A stretch of 9,387 nt of DNA from JBCCFX01 sp039029515 (GTDB lineage Bacteria; Planctomycetota; Phycisphaerae; Phycisphaerales; SM1A02), in assembly GCA_039029515.1 (NCBI GenBank), contig JBCCFX010000159.1, forward strand, positions 1-9,387, written 5' to 3'. Positions 1-6,685 of the stretch are shown piece after piece (position 1 is the first letter of the stretch; each line of letters starts with the position of its first letter). The notes under the pieces were generated by a model. That model made no database searches. It worked only from the letters and a program-made list of their open reading frames with translations, and was not told the origin of the DNA. Made by a program: the position numbers and the translations under genes.

Positions 1-21
1 GCCCGGGCCACGCGCCCGGGC
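1..21. terminator. GC-rich hairpin at window edge, terminator-like
   Basis: The self-complementary octamer GCCCGGGC occurs at 1-8 and again at 14-21, separated by CACGC, so the RNA could form an 8-bp all-GC stem with a 5-nt loop. It is followed by GTTGTCGT, which has some T but is not a true T-tract. The placement before the pdh operon fits the end of an upstream transcript lying outside the window. The stem may extend beyond the left edge, so the call is tentative. Confidence 0.4.
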
Positions 22-70
22 GTTGTCGTCCTGGAGTTCGATTCAGGCCGCCTTGAAGTGGTCGGAATCG

Positions 71-91
71 GCCTCGGACAAGACCCGAGGC
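71..91. promoter_or_regulatory. 7-bp dyad upstream of pdhA
   Basis: GCCTCGG (71-77) and CCGAGGC (85-91) are exact inverted repeats separated by ACAAGAC. The dyad lies about 77 nt before the pdhA start. It could be an operator or an RNA hairpin in the pdh leader. It does not match the PdhR operator that I know. No convincing sigma-70 promoter pair was found between here and pdhA; TATGCT at 103-108 is a possible -10 without a -35 at proper spacing. Confidence 0.3.
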
Positions 92-152
92 GTCTCGTCC
101 GCTATGCTGACGTGTTCCGCGTCCGACGACCGATGGTAGGACAAGGACGTTC

Positions 153-158
153 AAGAGG
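153..158 (+). promoter_or_regulatory. Shine-Dalgarno of pdhA, decides the start
   Basis: AAGAGG ends 9 nt before the ATG at 168. The upstream in-frame TTG at 159 would abut this SD with no spacer, so the ATG at 168 is preferred. Confidence 0.6.
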
Positions 159-167
159 TTGCCGACT

Positions 168-1268
168 ATGACTGCCACGAGCACATCAACCCCATCCCCG
201 CCCAGCGACCCCGCCAAGGGGCTTTCCGACGCCGTACTCGTTGAGTGGCTGCGGGACATGCTGCTGATTCGCGAACTGGAGGTGCGCTGCATGCAGGCGT
301 ACCAGAATCGCAAGATCGGCGGCTTCTGCCATGTCTACATCGGGCAGGAAGCGGTCGCCGTCGGGTGCACCGCGGCGGTCAACGACAATGACCCGATCAT
401 CACCGCCTACCGTGACCACGGTCACGCGCTCGCGCGAAAGATGGATCCCAAATATTGCATGGCCGAGATGTTCGGCAAGATCGGCGGATGTGCGAAGGGC
501 AAAGGCGGCTCGATGCACATGTTCGACAAGGAACATCACATGTACGGCGGTCATGGCATCGTCGGCGCGCAGACGCCGGTTGGCGCGGGCCTCGCGTTTG
601 CCGCGAAGTACATGGATGAAGTCATCAACAACAAGAAGAACAGTCGCGTCGCGCTGTGCTTCCTTGGCGACGGCGCGCTGAATCAGGGCGCCTTCCACGA
701 AGCACTGAACCTGGCTGGCCTGTTTGATCTCCCAGTGATCTACGTGGTTGAGAACAATGGCTATTCGATGGGAACGTCCATCGAACGCGGCACGACGATG
801 GCACACGATCTGTCTGTCAAAGCCAAGGCGTACGGTATTGACAATATCGTGGTCGACGGCATGGATGTGCTCAATGTCTACAACGGCATGAAGCCGCTCG
901 TGGATCACTGTCGTGAGCATTCGCGGCCCGGTTTTGTCGACATGCGAACGTATCGCTTCAAGGGACACTCAATGTCCGATCCGCGCAAGTATCGAACGCG
1001 GGACGAGGAAGAGCGATATGAAGCCGAGGATCCAATCGAGAAACTCGCCGCGGTTCTACGCAAGCGCGGGACATTTGATGACGCTGCGTTCAAGGCCCTC
1101 GCCTCTGACGTGCGCAAGGAGATTCGCGACGCCGTGAAGTGGGCGGACGAATCGCCGGAACCGATCGCGGCCGAAGAGCTGTACAAAGATGTGTACGTCG
1201 ATACCTGGGGACCATTCACCGGGACATCGATGCCCGAGATGCTGAAGGGGAAGTTCGAGCGTCCGTAA
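168..1268 (+). CDS. pdhA: Pyruvate dehydrogenase E1 component, alpha subunit
   Basis: This is the thiamine-diphosphate-binding subunit of the E1 alpha2-beta2 decarboxylase of the pyruvate dehydrogenase complex. It decarboxylates pyruvate and passes the acetyl group to the E2 lipoyl arm. The 366-residue protein has the family's normal length. The ThDP motif begins with GDG at 167-169 and ends with NN at 196-197 (GDGALNQG ... VVENN). The conserved loop GHSMSDP is at 266-272, followed by YRTR. The N-terminus (2-14) is a Ser/Thr/Pro-rich tail. The ATG start is chosen because AAGAGG lies 9 nt upstream. pdhB follows after 27 nt, so the genes are surely cotranscribed. A branched-chain 2-oxoacid E1 alpha is the main alternative, but the GHSMSDP loop and the neighbouring genes favour pyruvate. 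Confidence 0.93.
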   Translation: MTATSTSTPSPPSDPAKGLSDAVLVEWLRDMLLIRELEVRCMQAYQNRKIGGFCHVYIGQEAVAVGCTAAVNDNDPIITAYRDHGHALARKMDPKYCMAEMFGKIGGCAKGKGGSMHMFDKEHHMYGGHGIVGAQTPVGAGLAFAAKYMDEVINNKKNSRVALCFLGDGALNQGAFHEALNLAGLFDLPVIYVVENNGYSMGTSIERGTTMAHDLSVKAKAYGIDNIVVDGMDVLNVYNGMKPLVDHCREHSRPGFVDMRTYRFKGHSMSDPRKYRTRDEEERYEAEDPIEKLAAVLRKRGTFDDAAFKALASDVRKEIRDAVKWADESPEPIAAEELYKDVYVDTWGPFTGTSMPEMLKGKFERP

Positions 1269-1295
1269 TGGTCGGGCGCCTGACAGGAACGACTT

Positions 1296-2279
1296 ATGAC
1301 CCGCGAAATTGAATTTCGGGATGCACTGAACGAAGCCATGAGCGAAGAGATGCGCGCGGACAAGCGCGTCTTCCTCATGGGTGAGGAAGTTGCGCAGTAC
1401 AACGGTGCGTATAAGGTCAGCCGAGGCATGCTCGATGAGTTCGGGCCGCGTCGTGTGATTGACACGCCGATTTCAGAGAATGGTTTTTCCGGCATGGGCA
1501 TCGGCGCGGCGATGATGGGACTTCGACCGATCGTCGAGTTCATGAGCTGGTCATTCAGCCTTGTCGCCGCAGACCAGATTCTCAACAACGCACCGAAGAT
1601 GCTCTACATGTCAGGCGGCCAGTTCGGTTGCCCGATCGTGTTTCGAGGCAATGACGGCGCTGGAGGCCAGCTCGGGTCCACGCACTCCTGGTGTGTTGAA
1701 TCGCTCTATGCCAACGTGCCCGGCTTGAAGATGGCGATCCCGTACAACGCGTACGACGCCAAGGGCCTGTTGAAGACAGCTATCCGAGATGACAATCCGG
1801 TCTTCCTGTTGGAGTCCGAGCGACTCCTTTCGATCACCGGCGAAGTGCCGGAGCAGGAATACACCATTCCGTTCGGCGAAGCGATCATCCGTCGGCCGGG
1901 AACGGACTGCACGATCGTCAGTTTCGGTCGTCCGCTCTACTTCTGTCTGGAAGCGGCAGAAGAGCTTGCGAAGGAAGGGATCGACTGCGAGGTCATCGAC
2001 GGTCGCACCATTCGACCGCTGGATCTCGACACGATCGTCGCATCGGTTCAGAAGACGAATTACTGCGTGGTCGTGGATCAGTCCTGGTCGTTCGCGTCGG
2101 TCGGCTCGGAGATTGCCGCGCAGGTGCATCAGGCATGCTTTGATGATCTCGACAACGCGGTGCATCGCGTGCACTCTGATGATGTGCCGGCACCGTACGC
2201 CTACGCGATGGAGCAGGAAATGCTCCCGAACGCACGTAAGATCGCCGAAGCGGTGCGCGCTGCAACGTATACCGCCTGA
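1296..2279 (+). CDS. pdhB: Pyruvate dehydrogenase E1 component, beta subunit
   Basis: This is the transketolase-like beta subunit that completes the E1 heterotetramer with PdhA and shapes the ThDP active site. The 327-residue length is typical. The N-terminal pyrimidine-binding domain carries DTPISENGFSG (56-66), with E61 in the position of the glutamate that activates ThDP. A conserved histidine follows at 130 in the context THSW, where many E1 beta proteins read QHSQ. PGLKM at 142-146 and GEVPEQEYTIPFGEA further on are family landmarks. The C-terminal transketolase domain (about 200-320) contains DGRTIRPLD at 235-243. AGGA lies 7 nt before the ATG. The gene sits between pdhA and pdhC. Confidence 0.93.
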   Translation: MTREIEFRDALNEAMSEEMRADKRVFLMGEEVAQYNGAYKVSRGMLDEFGPRRVIDTPISENGFSGMGIGAAMMGLRPIVEFMSWSFSLVAADQILNNAPKMLYMSGGQFGCPIVFRGNDGAGGQLGSTHSWCVESLYANVPGLKMAIPYNAYDAKGLLKTAIRDDNPVFLLESERLLSITGEVPEQEYTIPFGEAIIRRPGTDCTIVSFGRPLYFCLEAAEELAKEGIDCEVIDGRTIRPLDLDTIVASVQKTNYCVVVDQSWSFASVGSEIAAQVHQACFDDLDNAVHRVHSDDVPAPYAYAMEQEMLPNARKIAEAVRAATYTA

Positions 2280-2313
2280 ATGAATCAACGTCAGCATTGA
2301 CGGAGCTGCGAGA

Positions 2314-3639
2314 ATGCCGATCGAGATCACCATGCCGCGACTTTCCGACACCATGGAAGCGGGCACAATCATCAAGTGGAACGTCAAAGAAGGCGATCAG
2401 GTCTCCGCCGGCGACGTGATCGCCGATGTTGAGACCGACAAAGCCACGATGGAAATGCAGGCGTTCGATGATGGCCAGGTCGCTGCGGTCAATGTGCCGG
2501 AAGGTCAGCAGGTTGATGTCGGCACCGTTATAGCGGTGCTGGCTGAAGACGGCGAAGACCTGGGCACCGCTTCATCGAGCGCCGGCAACAATGGTGCAAC
2601 GGCGCCGGCGGCAGCCGCCGCGCCGGTCGAAGTGACGACACCGCCGGCGGCCGCGCCATCGGCGCCACGTTCATCGGCCAAACCAACGCCACGCGAAGGT
2701 GGTCGCATCCGTGTCTCGCCAGTTGCGCGTCGACTCGCTGAAGATCATCAGATCGATCTGACTGCGATTCAGGGTTCTGGTCCGGGCGGTCGAATCATCA
2801 AGCGCGATGTCCTGAGTGCCATCAGCGCGCAGGACGAAACCACGGCTTCGATCGCGCCCGCCGCAAAACAGGTGACAAATCTCGCCACCACGGCGACACC
2901 GCTCGCATCCACCGAGATCATGGTGCCCGGTTCGGCATTGACGCCGGGTGCGATCCCGTTGTCCAACATGCGGCAGACAATTGCCAAGCGACTGGTTGAG
3001 TCCAAGCAGACGATTCCGCATTATCAGGTCACCGCGAACTTTGACATGGATCCGCTCATTGCGTTGCGCTCGTCGTTGAACGAGCAACTCGAAGTGCAGA
3101 GCGTCAAATTGTCGGTTAACGACTTCATCGTCAAGGCGTGCGCACTGGCCATCCATCAGCATCCTGCCTTCAACGCATCATGGGGCGGCGACCATCTGCT
3201 CGTCCACCACGAAGTGAATGTCGGCGTGGCAGTCGCGTTGCCCGAAGAGTCGGGCGGCGGTCTCGTGGTGGCGACGATTCGACATGCGGATCAGAAAAGC
3301 CTTCGCGTGATCTCGGCGGAGACCAAGTCACTGGCCGAGAAGGCGCGAACGCGCGGGCTGACCATTGATGAGATGTCGGACAGCACGTTTACCATCTCCA
3401 ATCTGGGCATGTTCGGCATCGAGCACTTCACCGCGATCATCAACCCGCCGAACAGCGCGATCCTCGCGGTTGGCGCATCACTTGAACAGCCGGTCGTGCG
3501 TGATGGCGAACTCGCGGTTGGTCACGTGATGCGTGCGACGCTGAGCCTTGATCACCGCATTATCGACGGCGCGATGGCGGCTGCATTTATGCAGACGTTG
3601 AAGCAGATGATCGAGCATCCGGGCACGCTGCTCGTCTGA
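2314..3639 (+). CDS. pdhC: Dihydrolipoamide acetyltransferase, E2 of pyruvate dehydrogenase
   Basis: This is the core acetyltransferase of the complex, moving the acetyl group from its lipoyl arm to CoA. The 441 residues contain a single N-terminal lipoyl domain (1-80) with the modified lysine K43 in ETDKATMEM. An Ala/Pro/Ser linker (84-127) follows, then a peripheral-subunit-binding domain (131-169, with SPVARRLAE and GSGPGGRIIKRDV) that would dock E1 or E3. After a second flexible linker (172-210) comes the catalytic domain (about 212-441), with the active-site signature DHRIIDG at 413-419 (H414, D418). GGAG lies 8 nt before the ATG, and pdhB ends 34 nt upstream. No gene for E3 follows. E2 proteins of other 2-oxoacid complexes share this layout; the operon supports the pyruvate assignment. 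Confidence 0.93.
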   Translation: MPIEITMPRLSDTMEAGTIIKWNVKEGDQVSAGDVIADVETDKATMEMQAFDDGQVAAVNVPEGQQVDVGTVIAVLAEDGEDLGTASSSAGNNGATAPAAAAAPVEVTTPPAAAPSAPRSSAKPTPREGGRIRVSPVARRLAEDHQIDLTAIQGSGPGGRIIKRDVLSAISAQDETTASIAPAAKQVTNLATTATPLASTEIMVPGSALTPGAIPLSNMRQTIAKRLVESKQTIPHYQVTANFDMDPLIALRSSLNEQLEVQSVKLSVNDFIVKACALAIHQHPAFNASWGGDHLLVHHEVNVGVAVALPEESGGGLVVATIRHADQKSLRVISAETKSLAEKARTRGLTIDEMSDSTFTISNLGMFGIEHFTAIINPPNSAILAVGASLEQPVVRDGELAVGHVMRATLSLDHRIIDGAMAAAFMQTLKQMIEHPGTLLV

Positions 3640-3659
3640 TCGGACGTTCATCGGTCCGA
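3640..3659 (+). terminator. Weak hairpin directly after pdhC
   Basis: TCGGAC (3640-3645) and GTCCGA (3654-3659) can pair as a 6-bp stem with an 8-nt loop, starting at the base after the pdhC stop. No T-tract follows (AGAACCGCG...), so intrinsic termination is doubtful. It may only be a 3'-end stabilising hairpin. Confidence 0.25.
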
Positions 3660-3740
3660 GAACCGCGTTCAACGGTACGACCCACGGGAATCACGAGCGA
3701 CGCTGATCCATTCGCTGCACCTGCGCGGGTGAAGGGACGA

Positions 3741-3765
3741 TGTTCCGCCTATCCAGAGGCGGACA
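3741..3765 (+). other. Hairpin in the gap before the HDOD-GGDEF-REC gene
   Basis: TCCGCCT (3744-3750) and AGGCGGA (3757-3763) form a perfect 7-bp stem with a 6-nt loop ATCCAG. Alternatively TGT/ACA outside it can extend the stem with one bulged T. It lies 75 nt before the HDOD-GGDEF-REC start, in the 198-nt gap after pdhC. It could end pdh readthrough or sit in the leader of the next gene. The tail GTGTGTTCGT is only mildly T-rich. Confidence 0.35.
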
Positions 3766-3837
3766 TGCAGTGTGTTCGTCGGTAGCGAGGCCATGATCTG
3801 CCGCGCGATTCATCCACGATGAACCGGAAGGTCCGCG

Positions 3838-5907
3838 ATGTCGACCACGACATACGAAGAACTGCTGCAGTGCCCCTCGCTCCCGACGTTGCCTACGGTG
3901 GCGGTCGAGATCCTTGAACTTACACGCGATCCGAACGTCAAGCTCAAGGACATTGAGAAGCTGGTCCAGACGGATCAAGGCTTGTCGACGCGCGTGCTGC
4001 GGACAGTGAATTCCAGTCTGTATAGCCTTCGTCAACCGTGTAGCACGATCAATCGATCGCTTGCCTACCTCGGCCTGAATGCCGTGAAGTCACTCGTGCT
4101 CGGTTTCAGTCTCGTTGATGTCTCCAAAGGCATCGGCGAAGACGTTGATTTCGACATGTCCGAGTATTGGCGGCGCGTGATCTACAGTTCCGCAGGTGCT
4201 CGGCACATGGCGGTGGCCATCCGCAAGTGCGATCCTGATGAAGCGTTCACGTGCGGGATCTTCCAGGACATCGGCATGCTCGCGGCGATCATCGGCATGG
4301 GACACGATTACGTTCCCGCGCTGGTGCAGGCCAACAATCGTCACGACAAGCTGCCCGCAATCGAGAAGGAACTCTTCGACTACGACCATGCCGAGGTCGG
4401 CGCGGGGCTTGCTGAACGCTGGAAGATGCCTGATGGTATTGTGACCTGCGTGAAGTACCACCACAACCCGGATGCCGCACCGAAGGAACATCGTGAACTC
4501 GTTCGTGCTGTGTATCTCGGCCGGCTGATTGCCGAAGCGCTGATCGACCCGACGCAGGCGCGCATGATTCGAGAGGCGCAGTCGCTGGTCTCGACGTGGT
4601 ACGGCAAGCTGTCGCAATCAATGGACGAGATTGTGCAACAGACCGCGACGTCCGCGAGTGACTTTGCTCAGGTGCTCGACAAGAAGATCGGCTCCTCACC
4701 TGAGGTCAGCGAGCTCATGCTCCAGGCGCAGCAGGCGCAGATCGAGCAGCAGATCATGGCGCATCGCCAGGTCGATGAACTCCGGCAGACGAACGATGAT
4801 CTCGAACAGGCCATCGTGACCGATGGTCTGACGAGAGTCGGCAACCGAAAATTCTTCGATCGAGAGCTCGAACAGCTCTTCATCGATGCACGCGACAACG
4901 GGCGCAAGGTTGGCCTGTTGTTCAGCGATGCTGATCGATTCAAGTCTGTGAATGACACGCATGGCCACCAGGCTGGCGATGCGGTACTCGTTGAACTTGC
5001 GCAGCGACTCGACACGGTCATCGGTGACAACGGTCTGGTGTGCCGATACGGCGGTGAAGAGTTTGCGGTCATCCTGCCCGACCACGACGTCGAGGCGGCG
5101 GCCGCTCAAGCTGAGAAGATCCGTGCGGCGATCGAGGCGGTGCCGTTTGATCTCCGTCATGTTGATTGTGAGCCGGATGAACTGAAGGTCACCGTCAGCA
5201 TCGGCGTGAGTGCGCTTGACGCAGATGCAGGGCTCATGGTCGATGCGCCGGAGAATCTGACGGCACAGGCGGATGAAGCGGTTTATGCGGCGAAGGAAGG
5301 CGGGCGCAATTGCGTTCGAATTTCAGGTCGCGAGGCGCCACCCGCAGCAACGAGCGCCGACCCTCCGAAGGATACGATTGGAACGGTGAAGCCAGCCGCT
5401 GCGCCGGTGACATCTTCTGCGCCGCCTCCGGCGCAAGCCGAAGTACCGGCCGCGCCCGTGCAGCCGGTGCGTGCGGCGAAGGCGAGCCATGATGGACGTC
5501 GGACCATTCTGTTGGTCGAAGACGATGCGCTTGCGGCAACGCTGATCTCGGCCATGTTCGAGCGTGTGCCGAACACGACCGTGATCTGGGTGACCGGTGT
5601 TGATGAGGCACGGACGGTGCTGTCGGAATGCGTGGCGAGAACGCGTCCGGTGCCAGACATCGTCGTCACGGATTACCAATTGCGATCACAGCGCGCAACC
5701 GAAGTGGTAGAAATCCTGCGGCGATCACAGTTGTTCCGTCATGTACCGGCGGTCATTATCACGGCGACCACTGATCCGGTGGAATTCGAGGCGTGCATGA
5801 ATGCCGGCGCGGATGAAGTGTATTCCAAGCAGAACATCACCCAGGACCTTCAGGGCTGGATGCGCGAACTGCTGGCGAAGTACATGACCAGTGAGCGTGC
5901 TGCTTAG
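3838..5907 (+). CDS. HDOD-GGDEF-REC signalling protein (probable diguanylate cyclase)
   Basis: This 689-residue cytosolic protein has three signalling modules. The HDOD domain (about 12-210) is shown by LPTLPTVAVEILEL, DQGLSTRVLRTVNSS, DHAEVGAGLAERW and KYHHNP. Its metal-site histidine is absent (FQDIG at 142-146 instead of HDIG), as expected for this non-hydrolytic class. A coiled coil (about 290-325) leads to a GGDEF domain (326-496) with GGEEF at 405-409, metal and substrate residues D364, N372 and D381, and the C-terminal AKEGGRN motif, so it should make cyclic di-GMP. The I-site RxxD is missing (GDNG at 396-399). After an Ala/Pro linker (497-550) comes a REC domain (555-685) with acidic pocket E561/D562/D563, phosphoacceptor D612, T642 and K664. 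GGAAGG lies 6 nt before the ATG. No partner kinase is in the window, and output and input are unknown. Confidence 0.9.
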   Translation: MSTTTYEELLQCPSLPTLPTVAVEILELTRDPNVKLKDIEKLVQTDQGLSTRVLRTVNSSLYSLRQPCSTINRSLAYLGLNAVKSLVLGFSLVDVSKGIGEDVDFDMSEYWRRVIYSSAGARHMAVAIRKCDPDEAFTCGIFQDIGMLAAIIGMGHDYVPALVQANNRHDKLPAIEKELFDYDHAEVGAGLAERWKMPDGIVTCVKYHHNPDAAPKEHRELVRAVYLGRLIAEALIDPTQARMIREAQSLVSTWYGKLSQSMDEIVQQTATSASDFAQVLDKKIGSSPEVSELMLQAQQAQIEQQIMAHRQVDELRQTNDDLEQAIVTDGLTRVGNRKFFDRELEQLFIDARDNGRKVGLLFSDADRFKSVNDTHGHQAGDAVLVELAQRLDTVIGDNGLVCRYGGEEFAVILPDHDVEAAAAQAEKIRAAIEAVPFDLRHVDCEPDELKVTVSIGVSALDADAGLMVDAPENLTAQADEAVYAAKEGGRNCVRISGREAPPAATSADPPKDTIGTVKPAAAPVTSSAPPPAQAEVPAAPVQPVRAAKASHDGRRTILLVEDDALAATLISAMFERVPNTTVIWVTGVDEARTVLSECVARTRPVPDIVVTDYQLRSQRATEVVEILRRSQLFRHVPAVIITATTDPVEFEACMNAGADEVYSKQNITQDLQGWMRELLAKYMTSERAA

Positions 5908-6623
5908 AAACCGCCGGAGCGCATCACCTGCAGGCTGGCCGGGAACGGATACGACGCAAAAACGCCGGTCGGTGCGAGTTGCCACATGCTGAGTGGCGGA
6001 TAGACGTCACCACGGTAACCCGCTTCGAACATCGTTCGGAGCACCGACTCAAACGACGGTTCGCGTCCGTTTGCGTCGACGAGGCTGTTCGACTTCGCGC
6101 CAAGGAATGACACCGATGCGCTCGGCCAGCGTTCCCGGCGATCAGCAAGCATCTTGTTGGCGGTTGCGAAGCCCCGGCCAAGATCTTCGAGCGTGAAGTG
6201 ATCGCGTCCCTTCGGTCGAAGAACGGCGAAGATCAGCAGCTGATCGAGATCGAACTTGAGGATGTAGGGTTCGCGATCGGACGCTGCACGCAGCGCGACC
6301 GAGTCGTGGAACATCTTGGCGTACGCGGTGGCACTCTGTTCCGTCCACTGGCTTGTGGTAATCAGATTCAGAAGTGATGCGATGATGCCGTGCGAGTTGT
6401 CGCTGTCGTTGATCCCACAGATCAGCGTGCGATAGCGACCCGCGAGCAGGTCGGCGAGGAGATGTTGTCCCCACACAAGTCGAATGCGATCACGGTCGGT
6501 GCTCGCTTGACGCACATCGCCTGACGGAAGCATCACCACGCGATCAGATCGCTTATCCGCTTCGAGGAGCAGGTCGCCTTCGCCGTCGTAGAGTCGCGGT
6601 GTATCTGCGGTTGCGGGATTCAC
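5904..6623 (-). CDS. Unrecognised soluble protein, 239 aa
   Basis: I do not recognise this family. The product has no signal peptide and no membrane segment and looks globular. Visible features are an acidic N-terminal part, GINDSDNSHG at 70-79, a Leu-rich helix after it, FDLDQLLIFAVLRPKGRDHF at 124-143 and an aromatic, Pro-rich C-terminus with PPLSMWQLAPTG. The GTG start at 6623 is supported by a near-perfect SD (AAGGAGGTG, 6636 to 6628). A lone -10-like TATACT lies at 6657-6652 on this strand without a clear -35. The permease gene ends 62 nt upstream on the same strand, so the two may be cotranscribed. Its stop codon overlaps the stop of the convergent HDOD-GGDEF-REC gene by 4 nt. Base composition and codon use look like the neighbours. 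Confidence 0.8.
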   Translation of the reverse strand: MNPATADTPRLYDGEGDLLLEADKRSDRVVMLPSGDVRQASTDRDRIRLVWGQHLLADLLAGRYRTLICGINDSDNSHGIIASLLNLITTSQWTEQSATAYAKMFHDSVALRAASDREPYILKFDLDQLLIFAVLRPKGRDHFTLEDLGRGFATANKMLADRRERWPSASVSFLGAKSNSLVDANGREPSFESVLRTMFEAGYRGDVYPPLSMWQLAPTGVFASYPFPASLQVMRSGGF

Positions 6624-6627
6624 GGGG

Positions 6628-6636
6628 CACCTCCTT
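6628..6636 (-). promoter_or_regulatory. Near-perfect Shine-Dalgarno for a GTG start
   Basis: Read on the - strand, AAGGAGGTG precedes the GTG at 6623. The AGGAGG core leaves a 6-nt spacer. This fixes the start of the 239-aa gene and suggests strong translation. Confidence 0.7.
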
Positions 6637-6685
6637 GGTCTCGCTGTCGGCAGTATACCGCAAGCGGACGCACACTCGGATCACA

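Noticed and set aside
159..167. Upstream TTG start for pdhA
   Set aside because: The SD AAGAGG ends immediately before it, leaving no spacer; the ATG at 168 has a 9-nt spacer.
186..968. 260-codon open frame on the - strand inside pdhA
   Set aside because: It is fully antisense to a certain gene, has no recognisable domain, and is an expected by-product of GC-biased codons.
1611..2387. 258-codon - strand frame across pdhB and the start of pdhC
   Set aside because: It runs antisense through two well-supported genes and their junction, with no domain or SD support.
3700..3837. Possible cyclic di-GMP (GEMM-I) riboswitch before the GGDEF gene
   Set aside because: GGTAGCGAGG at 3781 resembles one GEMM segment, but the other conserved segments are not present.
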